Origin: Haladaptatiplasma sp964454575
Lineage (GTDB): Archaea; Thermoplasmatota; Thermoplasmata; Halarchaeoplasmatales; Halarchaeoplasmataceae
Length of the DNA stretch: 17,699 bases
Assembly (NCBI GenBank): GCA_964454575.1
Contig: CAYVTG010000037.1
Coordinates: 1 to 17,699, forward strand
Direction: 5' to 3'
The notes below the pieces were generated by a model. The model saw nothing but the letters and a program-made list of their open reading frames with translations, was not told where the DNA came from and searched no databases. Numbering within the stretch: position 1 is the first letter of the stretch; every line of letters begins with the position of its first letter. A program made the position numbers and the translations under genes. Shown here one piece after another: positions 1-6,222 of this stretch.

Positions 1-700
1 TCTTCAATATATCCATCACACCGCACCAACTATTTTTGGCACACTCCACGATATCTTCGTAGCTTATCTTCTCAGGACCGATGCCATGACCGTAATTATC
101 TACCGAAACGATGGACGCATATCCTAAACCGATCTCTCTTGAAAGGGTGGCTTCGGATGCCATGGTCATACCCACCAGATCTGCGATACCAGACAAAAAT
201 CGAACTTCGGCTTTTGTCTCCAATCGTGGCCCGGCGGTTTGAACATATACGTCGTCAGTTCGAACGTCTAGGCCGATATCCGTTTCAGTGGCTATCTCTA
301 TCAATCTGTTGCGTATCTCCGATGATAATGACGGGGTGATGTGTTTGATCTCTTCGTCGTAAAATGTTACGGTGTTCCAAAAACTAACGTAATCTGCAGG
401 TATAGATATGGACGGAACAGACATCTCTTCGCTGAGTGCCCCGGCAGAGGAAACTCCTATTATCCTATCGACTTCTCGATCTAGGGCATAAATATTTGCG
501 CGATGGTTTATCCTGTGGGGTGGTATGTTCCTATCTGTTCCATGTCGAAGTAAAAGGGTCGCCTTTTTACCCCCGATTTCGCCTGTATAAAGGGGCGATG
601 ATGGCGTGCCCCATGGTGTTTGAACTGTTTTTGTGTCTGTTATCTTGAAATCGGAACTATTCTTAAAACCTGTTCCACCGATTATTCCTATTGAAGACAT
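1..700 (-). CDS. mtnP: S-methyl-5'-thioadenosine/thioinosine phosphorylase, 3' end cut off by window edge
   Basis: Purine-salvage enzyme of the PNP/MTAP family: phosphate-dependent cleavage of methylthioadenosine or methylthioinosine to a free base and methylthioribose-1-phosphate. I translated it by hand on the minus strand: ATG at 698-700, then 233 open codons running off the left edge. Family members are usually about 240-270 aa, so only the C-terminus should be missing. Visible motifs: GIIGGTGF at the N-terminus, RHG at 52-54, IPPHRINHRANIYAL at 59-73, SSAGAL at 84-89, GPRLETKAE at 157-165 and GMTMASE at 177-183. Asn202 (in SVDNYGHG) sits where human MTAP has the base-reading Asp of its TDYD motif; Asn here is typical of 6-oxopurine enzymes. 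The substrate may therefore be methylthioinosine, as reported for the M. jannaschii and Pseudomonas enzymes. It lies downstream of oppF on the same strand, separated by a poly-T tract, so it is probably a separate transcript. Confidence 0.88.
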   Translation of the reverse strand, partial: MSSIGIIGGTGFKNSSDFKITDTKTVQTPWGTPSSPLYTGEIGGKKATLLLRHGTDRNIPPHRINHRANIYALDREVDRIIGVSSAGALSEEMSVPSISIPADYVSFWNTVTFYDEEIKHITPSLSSEIRNRLIEIATETDIGLDVRTDDVYVQTAGPRLETKAEVRFLSGIADLVGMTMASEATLSREIGLGYASIVSVDNYGHGIGPEKISYEDIVECAKNSWCGVMDILK

Positions 701-704
701 GAGA

Positions 705-735
705 TCACTTACATATATCTATTGATGGTATTAAT
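705..735 (-). promoter_or_regulatory. Weak candidate promoter/leader of the phosphorylase gene
   Basis: The gap upstream of the ATG at 700 is AT-rich. On the minus strand it has AGATATATGT (711-720) and, further up, AATAAACATTAATA (about 728-741). The first looks more like a TATA box but lies only about 15 nt from the ATG, too close for a leaderless start. AAGTGATC just before the ATG could be a weak Shine-Dalgarno site. I cannot decide between these. Confidence 0.25.
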
Positions 736-741
736 GTTTAT

Positions 742-758
742 TGAAAAAAATAAGAAGA
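742..758 (-). terminator. Poly-T transcription terminator after oppF
   Basis: On the minus strand, about 13-29 nt after the oppF stop, the sequence is CTTCTTATTTTTTTCAA: a run of seven T with further T-rich sequence upstream and no hairpin. Archaeal RNA polymerase terminates on such U tracts, so this probably ends the opp operon transcript before the phosphorylase gene. Confidence 0.5.
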
Positions 759-770
759 TTTGGAAAGGGT

Positions 771-1823
771 TTATGCGTTAGGATCTTCGAATTCGGGTTC
801 TAATTCCCTGTCAAATTCCAGTTCACCTGCAAAATGGCACATGGCATAATGACCTTTTTCTACTTCGCGCATCTTTGGTCTTTCCTTACTGCATATGGCC
901 TTTTTGTATGGGCAACGTGGATGGAATTTACAGCCCGGTGGTACGTTTATAGGGCTCGGGATCTCTCCCTTTACCTCTACTCTGCCTCTTTTGAATTTCG
1001 GGTCAGGTACAGGTACGGCAGATACGAGTGCGTTTGTGTACGGATGGAAACTCTCGTGTATCACCGGATCCGTAGGTCCTAGCTCAACGATGTCTCCTAA
1101 GTACATGATGCCGATCCGATCGCACATATATCTGGAAACCGCTATGTCGTGGCTGATGAATACGAACGGGATCCCATAGTCATCTCTTAGCTCTAAGAGA
1201 AGATTCAATATCCCTGCACGGATGGATACGTCCAACATGGACGCCGGCTCGTCTGCCACGATGAATTCTGGTCTCAAAACCAGAGCCCGGGCAACAGCGA
1301 CTCTTTGCCTCTGACCTCCGGACAACTCGTGGGGATATCGGTGTAGATATTCCATAGCAGGTTTTAGTTCGGAAGCCTCCAGCGCTTTACAGACTATGTC
1401 CTCTCTTTCCTCTATAGAACTGCCCACGTTGTGAACGATCAAAGGTTCTGCGATGGTTTGAAAGACGGTGAATCGAGGGTTCAGTGATTCATATGGATCC
1501 TGGAAGATCATCTGTACATTGCGTCGGAATTTTTTAAGATTTTTACCTTCTAGTGTGCTGACATCGATGCCTTTGAACATCATATGTCCGTCAGTCGGTT
1601 TATCGAGACGCACCATGCATCGTCCTGTGGTTGTTTTACCGCATCCGGATTCTCCACAAAGACCTAAGATCTCGCCCGAACGCATATCGAAACTTACACC
1701 GTCTACAGCTTTCACCCATAATTCGGGAGATGATTTCAGACTCGCCATCAAACTCTGTTTTACGGGGAAATATCTTTTCATATTTCTAACTCGTATCATA
1801 ACTCCTTCTTCATCGTCTGCCAT
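771..1823 (-). CDS. oppF: Oligopeptide/dipeptide ABC transporter ATP-binding protein, OppF type
   Basis: One of two cytoplasmic ATPases that power the importer. With the ATG at 1823 it is 350 aa: Walker A GESGCGKT at 57-64, Q-loop glutamine at 108, ABC signature LSGGQ at 167-171, Walker B FIVADE at 187-192, switch histidine 225 (ISHD), then the C-terminal oligo_HPY region of the Opp/Dpp/Nik branch. That region has Cys298, 304, 311 and 329; the equivalent four cysteines hold a [4Fe-4S] cluster in at least one studied Opp transporter, so a cluster is possible here. An in-frame GTG at 1832 would overlap oppD by 8 bp, but GGGGGTGA sits 5 nt before ATG 1823, so I prefer the ATG. The D-loop reads SMLD where SALD is usual. 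It follows oppD with 1 bp between the genes and is the last gene of the operon. Substrate cannot be read from the ATPase. Confidence 0.93.
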   Translation of the reverse strand: MADDEEGVMIRVRNMKRYFPVKQSLMASLKSSPELWVKAVDGVSFDMRSGEILGLCGESGCGKTTTGRCMVRLDKPTDGHMMFKGIDVSTLEGKNLKKFRRNVQMIFQDPYESLNPRFTVFQTIAEPLIVHNVGSSIEEREDIVCKALEASELKPAMEYLHRYPHELSGGQRQRVAVARALVLRPEFIVADEPASMLDVSIRAGILNLLLELRDDYGIPFVFISHDIAVSRYMCDRIGIMYLGDIVELGPTDPVIHESFHPYTNALVSAVPVPDPKFKRGRVEVKGEIPSPINVPPGCKFHPRCPYKKAICSKERPKMREVEKGHYAMCHFAGELEFDRELEPEFEDPNA

Positions 1824-1824
1824 A

Positions 1825-2985
1825 CTATTCACCCCCTTTTCCGAGTTTTCCGCTGTAAAGATCTTTGGCGAAATGACAGCGTGACCAATGATTTTCGTCT
1901 ACCAATATCATCTCTGGTTCGGTCTCCATGCATTCTGCTTTAGCATATTTACATCGGGGATGGAATTTGCATCCTCTTGGAGGGTGTACCAGATCAGGAG
2001 GGCTGCCGGGGATCGACCGTAATTTGCCTTTTTCGCCCCTGATATTCGGGAAACCTTCTTTCAGTCCTTGTGTGTATGGATTGGAAGTGTTATAGAAGAT
2101 CGAGACTATATCTCCATACTCCATGAACACGCCTGCGTACATGACTGCGATCTTTTCTGCAGTCTCCGCAACAACGCTGATATCGTGGGTGATCAAGATG
2201 GTCGCTATGTTCAACGCCTTTTGAAGATCTCGCACCTCTGCGAGTATCTTATCCTGCATTATCACGTCGAGTGCAGTGGTAGGTTCGTCCATGATTATAA
2301 GAGAAGGACTGCAAGCCAGTGCCATGGCGATCATGGCTCTTTGCTTCATACCGCCACTGAATTCATGGGGGTATCCGTCCATCCTTGATTTTTCAATGCC
2401 GACCAGTTTGAATAACTTTCCTGTTCGCTCTCTGGCTTCATCATAGCTGATATCCTCGTGTTGAAGGATGGCTTCGATTATCTGTTCGCTCACTTTATGC
2501 ACAGGGTTCATGGCGTTCATGGCTCCCTGGAACACCATGGATATCTCTTTCCATCTTAGACTGTTGATCATATCTCGCTTGGCTTTGGCATCTTTTGAGC
2601 GAGAGAGGAAACCGGATGGTGAAGATTCTTTTTCGGCTATCTTTTTACCCTTATACCATATTTCGCCGCCCGAAATATAACCGTTGTCAGGGAGAAGGTG
2701 GTTTATGGTAAATGCCGCTGTGGTTTTTCCACATCCGGATTCACCCACTAGGCCCATGGTTTCGCCTTCTTTGAGCTCAAAGGATATACCCTCGACGGCT
2801 TTTACTTCGCCGCCTTGAACTTCGTATCTTACCTGTATATCCTTCAATTCGAGTATGTTGCCACCGGTGAAATCATCCTTCTTGATCTTGGCGAATTCTT
2901 TCGCCAAGTCCATGTCGATCTCTATTTCCTGTGTCTCCGTAATAACCTCTTCTTCTTCGATAATGTCTTCATCTATTATTCCCAT
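1825..2985 (-). CDS. oppD: Oligopeptide/dipeptide ABC transporter ATP-binding protein, OppD type
   Basis: The second cytoplasmic ATPase, expected to pair with OppF under the OppB/OppC channel. It has 386 aa: Walker A GESGCGKT at 81-88, Q-loop in MVFQGAMNAMNP near 150-161, signature FSGGM at 209-213, Walker B LIIMDE at 229-234, DEPTTALD after it, switch His267 (ITHD), and the oligo_HPY C-terminus with Cys339, 345, 352 and 370 spaced as in OppF (possible [4Fe-4S] site). The first roughly 42 residues precede the ABC fold and are very acidic (a run of Asp/Glu near 5-25), longer than I expect for OppD. The ATG at 2985 is supported by GAGGTGG 6-8 nt upstream. The gene starts 14 bp after the oppC stop. 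Confidence 0.93.
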   Translation of the reverse strand: MGIIDEDIIEEEEVITETQEIEIDMDLAKEFAKIKKDDFTGGNILELKDIQVRYEVQGGEVKAVEGISFELKEGETMGLVGESGCGKTTAAFTINHLLPDNGYISGGEIWYKGKKIAEKESSPSGFLSRSKDAKAKRDMINSLRWKEISMVFQGAMNAMNPVHKVSEQIIEAILQHEDISYDEARERTGKLFKLVGIEKSRMDGYPHEFSGGMKQRAMIAMALACSPSLIIMDEPTTALDVIMQDKILAEVRDLQKALNIATILITHDISVVAETAEKIAVMYAGVFMEYGDIVSIFYNTSNPYTQGLKEGFPNIRGEKGKLRSIPGSPPDLVHPPRGCKFHPRCKYAKAECMETEPEMILVDENHWSRCHFAKDLYSGKLGKGGE

Positions 2986-2999
2986 ATCATACCACCTCT

Positions 3000-5192
3000 T
3001 TATTTCCTCTCTCTCAACCGTGGATTGATTATCTCGTCGAAAGCCCTAGCGATGAAGAAGAAACCCATCACAAGTATGGTTATACTCAGTCCAGGGGGTA
3101 AGAACCACCACCATGCAGTGAACGTATGACCGGATCCTCTAGTCAAGTTGTAGAGCATCTGTCCCCAGCTCGTTACCATGGGATCTCCAAGACCTAAGAA
3201 ACTCAGGGATGCTTCTGCCAAAATTGCACCTGTTACTTGGAAGGTCATGTAAAGCAGACTTAAAGGCATAACGTTCGGAGCGATGTGTCTGAACATGATC
3301 CTTGCACTGCTAGCCCCTGTTACTCTCGCTGAGTCGACAAACGGTCTTTGTACAAGACTCAATGTCTGCGAGCGTATGACCCTGGCTATTCCAGGCCATC
3401 CTAAGATAGCTATGACTATCACTATGTTCATGACGTTGGCGCCTAATATGGCTATCAAAACGATCATCAAAGCTAACCCTGGCATGCATAAGAACACATC
3501 GGATAATCTCATAAGAACTATGTCAACTATTCCTCCGAGGTAACCGGCGGCGACACCTATCGCGGTTCCGATTATAACTGCAAAGAACGCCGCAGCAAAT
3601 CCGATGATGAGTGCGATCCTAGCACCATAGACTAAGTTCGAGAAAATGTCTCTACCTTCGTTATCTGTTCCCAGTATATAGCGAGTACCGCTTTTATAGA
3701 CACCCGGAGCTAAAGGTGCAAGGAACTCTCCCAGGGCTTCCCATCCTTCGGTTCCTCCGCCGACATCTTCGTGATGTATAATCATAAGGACGGGTTTGAG
3801 TGCATCTTGCACTAAACTATGATGTATTACCCTTATGGACTTCGGTTGACCCGCGATCTCTGTGGCCCATACCTGCTGCTCATCCCTTCTGGTGGGGTGG
3901 AAACATGATATGTGTCCTTGGTCTGTAGCCACATATACGAACTCACGATAGAATATCGGTTTGGCCGTTACCGGAGCTCGCAGTTGGTAGCTCCAACTGC
4001 TAACTCGCTCTTCGGGACCTACTGTTAATTCGGATGTAGTTAAGAAATGGATCTTACCGAGGCCTTGTCGGTTAGAGGCAACGTAGATACCGCTGCCGTC
4101 GTCAAGGACTTCAGGAACTGTCAATGTAGCCCCTTCTTCTATGAATGCGATATTGTCTATATCTATATCGTCTGCTGTAAGTGTTGCATTGTTTGGGAAT
4201 ATGTAGACCCTACCGTCGTTGCCGCTTGTGTAAAACGTTTGCAATTCGGCTTCTCCTCTCTTCATGTTCAACGGGATGACCGGTCTCGACAGTGATATGG
4301 TTTTATCCACAGATGTTTCTTCCATGTTGAATTGCCAGAGCACGCTGCCGTCGTTATAATCTAATAAAGCTACATCTCCTTGTGTACTCGTTAGTGCTAT
4401 GGTCTGTGTGTCCCGGAGTTCAGCGGCTCTTGATCTTTTGAAAATATCCGGTTGATTGAGCTCCATGCCTTCAAGGGACGTATTCCACAAAAGCACAGGA
4501 GTACTATCTGAGGAACGACCGTCTCTGATGGCGTGTACTGAGTCACTTGTAGCCACGATTATCGTGATACTCCCTTCTGCAGTCTCTTCTGCGACCAATG
4601 GCATATGTTCGATAGAAGCGTCTGTACCTAATTCGTTTGCAAGATTATAGGACCAATCCGCTCTCAAAGATCTGGTGGCAAGAGAGTAGCTCACACGGTG
4701 AAGTATCCCTTGGTCCGTACCTACATAAATTCTTTCAGGCCATGCCTGCTGTTCATCATCAGCCGTTGGATAGTGTATCGGTCCGCTTGTTCCTTGACCA
4801 GATAAACTAAACTCTCCCCTTATCTCGGGAGAACTTCCCTTCTGTGGTCTTATAAGGTACAAGCTACTTTCCTCATCTCTTGTACCAACAATATAAAACG
4901 AATCATCTCGTAGTGATAGTTCACCGTGTATTTTATGGGGACCATTGAACACCCAATTGTCCTGAGTCCACATCTGTTCCGCATCGAACATATCTTCGTT
5001 TGGTGCGGTCCATCTCACCGGATGTCTATCTGTTAACACGGGGGCCATCACGGCCATCGTAACAAATGAGAAGATTATTATGAGGCCAATTATACCTAAC
5101 TTGTTTTGCTTGAAAAGTTTCCAATTTTGCTTGAATATCTTTTTGATATCTCTGTACTTATCTTTCATCAGTTTTTTATTTATAATGGGCAT
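3000..5192 (-). CDS. oppC: ABC transporter permease OppC with a beta-propeller domain in its extracellular loop
   Basis: Membrane subunit of the importer, 730 aa against about 280-320 for ordinary OppC/DppC. A basic cytoplasmic N-terminus (1-30) leads into one membrane helix (about 31-52). Normal OppC then has a short external loop before LGTDxxGRD; here LGTDNEGRDIFSNLVYGAR starts only at 507. Residues about 80-475 are beta-rich and repeated, with strands such as YVGTDQG (156-162), VALLDYNDGSVLWQF (274-288), YVASN (370-374) and YVATDQG (420-426). I count seven or eight blades of a PQQ/WD40-like propeller. From about 522 on there are five membrane segments, with the ATPase-coupling loop near 603-641 (ARVIRSQT to RHIAPN). 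By topology the propeller is outside the cell. The frame has no break. GAGGTGAT lies 4 nt before the ATG and overlaps the oppB stop. The propeller could bind substrate, OppA or a surface partner; its role is unknown. Confidence 0.92.
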   Translation of the reverse strand: MPIINKKLMKDKYRDIKKIFKQNWKLFKQNKLGIIGLIIIFSFVTMAVMAPVLTDRHPVRWTAPNEDMFDAEQMWTQDNWVFNGPHKIHGELSLRDDSFYIVGTRDEESSLYLIRPQKGSSPEIRGEFSLSGQGTSGPIHYPTADDEQQAWPERIYVGTDQGILHRVSYSLATRSLRADWSYNLANELGTDASIEHMPLVAEETAEGSITIIVATSDSVHAIRDGRSSDSTPVLLWNTSLEGMELNQPDIFKRSRAAELRDTQTIALTSTQGDVALLDYNDGSVLWQFNMEETSVDKTISLSRPVIPLNMKRGEAELQTFYTSGNDGRVYIFPNNATLTADDIDIDNIAFIEEGATLTVPEVLDDGSGIYVASNRQGLGKIHFLTTSELTVGPEERVSSWSYQLRAPVTAKPIFYREFVYVATDQGHISCFHPTRRDEQQVWATEIAGQPKSIRVIHHSLVQDALKPVLMIIHHEDVGGGTEGWEALGEFLAPLAPGVYKSGTRYILGTDNEGRDIFSNLVYGARIALIIGFAAAFFAVIIGTAIGVAAGYLGGIVDIVLMRLSDVFLCMPGLALMIVLIAILGANVMNIVIVIAILGWPGIARVIRSQTLSLVQRPFVDSARVTGASSARIMFRHIAPNVMPLSLLYMTFQVTGAILAEASLSFLGLGDPMVTSWGQMLYNLTRGSGHTFTAWWWFLPPGLSITILVMGFFFIARAFDEIINPRLRERK

Positions 5193-5194
5193 TT

Positions 5195-5204
5195 TATCAC
5201 CTCT
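5195..5204 (-). promoter_or_regulatory. Shine-Dalgarno site of oppC overlapping the oppB stop codon
   Basis: On the minus strand TAGAGGTGAT runs from the oppB stop (TAG) into the oppC leader, 4 nt before the oppC ATG. It closely matches the complement of the archaeal 16S rRNA 3' end, fixes the oppC start at 5192 and suggests translational coupling of the two permease genes. Confidence 0.6.
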
Positions 5205-6168
5205 ATAATCTTACTCTTGGATCGAGATACGCATAGAACACATCTGATACTGCATTCATAACTAGCACAAGGATAGCGATTATGAAGAATGCTCCTTCTA
5301 CAACAGGATAATCTTGTGCCAATGTTCTGGTTATCAAAAGTGTGCCTAAACCCGGCCAAGAAAATACTATCTCTGTGATCACACCGCCGGCAAAGATGAA
5401 AGCGATGGATATGGCTATGGATGTGACTATGGGTAACAATGCATTCCTTGCGGCATGATGGATCATTATCTTCCGTTCAGGAAGTCCTTTGGCTCTTGCA
5501 GTTGTGATATAATCTTCTCCTAGTGTATCCAGCATGCTTTGACGCATGAGAAGTGCTATTCCTCCTATACCAACGATGATCATGGTCATCAAAGGTAATG
5601 CCATATGATATAGAACATCCAGTATGGCCCCGAAAGTCGACATCTCTACCCCGGCAGTTTTCATGCCTCCGGTAGGGAACCATTCTAACTCGCCGGAGAA
5701 AATAAACAGCATCAGTAAACCAAACCAGAAATAAGGCATGGACCTAAAGCTTAGACTTCCGATTATTCCCCCCATCTCCAGTTTAGAGCCTCGATTCCAA
5801 GCCATGAACATACCTAATAATATTCCTAATATGTAAACCACTATCATAGACGTGCCGAATAGTAGTAAAGTTGGCATTATACGTGGTTGTAGGTCCATCC
5901 AAACTGGATTCTGGGTTCTAAAAGAAGTTCCGAGTTGTCCGGTAAGCATGTTTCTCATATAAAGTCCGTATTGGGTGTAGAGTGGTTTATCCAAACCATA
6001 AAGTGCCATTAGGTTTTCTTTTGCCTCTGCAGACATCCCTGGATCGATCACGTGACTTGTTGGATCTCCCGGCATGAGCCTGAAGATAAGGAACAGTAAG
6101 GTCAAGATTATCAATAGTGTGATAAAGACCTGTATAGTCCTACCGATTATGAATTTAGACAGTTTCAT
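5203..6168 (-). CDS. oppB: Oligopeptide/dipeptide ABC transporter permease OppB
   Basis: First membrane subunit of the importer; with OppC it forms the channel. With the ATG at 6168 it has 321 aa, the usual OppB size. It starts with a membrane helix (about 8-30), followed by RLMPGDP, the typical OppB sequence. An extracellular loop (about 45-95) contains YGLDKPLYTQYGLY and GTSFR, and further membrane segments follow from about 97 to the end. The ATPase-coupling loop is near 218-247 (EDYITTARAKGLPERKI to ALLP), and the protein ends YLDPRVRL, a common OppB ending. An in-frame GTG at 6177 would add three residues. I prefer the ATG because a TATA-like element is centred 27 nt upstream and no clear Shine-Dalgarno site is present. 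It has no extra domain, unlike its partner OppC. Confidence 0.93.
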   Translation of the reverse strand: MKLSKFIIGRTIQVFITLLIILTLLFLIFRLMPGDPTSHVIDPGMSAEAKENLMALYGLDKPLYTQYGLYMRNMLTGQLGTSFRTQNPVWMDLQPRIMPTLLLFGTSMIVVYILGILLGMFMAWNRGSKLEMGGIIGSLSFRSMPYFWFGLLMLFIFSGELEWFPTGGMKTAGVEMSTFGAILDVLYHMALPLMTMIIVGIGGIALLMRQSMLDTLGEDYITTARAKGLPERKIMIHHAARNALLPIVTSIAISIAFIFAGGVITEIVFSWPGLGTLLITRTLAQDYPVVEGAFFIIAILVLVMNAVSDVFYAYLDPRVRL

Positions 6169-6186
6169 TTTTAGCACATCCGTGTT

Positions 6187-6203
6187 TATTTTATATATTA
6201 AAG
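6187..6203 (-). promoter_or_regulatory. TATA box between oppA and oppB, fitting a leaderless oppB transcript
   Basis: The 54-bp gap between oppA and oppB contains, on the minus strand, CTTTAATATATAAAATA. Its centre is about 27 nt before the oppB ATG at 6168, the distance expected for transcription starting at or next to the start codon. This suggests that oppBCDF can be transcribed separately from oppA. Confidence 0.5.
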
Positions 6204-6222
6204 AAGGAAGGGGTTTTGTGTT

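Noticed and set aside
1468..1884. 138-codon open frame antisense to oppF
   Set aside because: Lies opposite the conserved ATPase core of OppF, and its translation shows no family features.
3690..5025. PQQ-dependent dehydrogenase domain in OppC
   Set aside because: Only the propeller pattern is visible; I see no quinoprotein catalytic motif and no signal for cofactor binding.
3000..5192. oppC as two genes joined by error
   Set aside because: The frame is open throughout, helix 1 and the LGTD segment are both needed for a complete permease, and no start or ribosome site marks a second gene.
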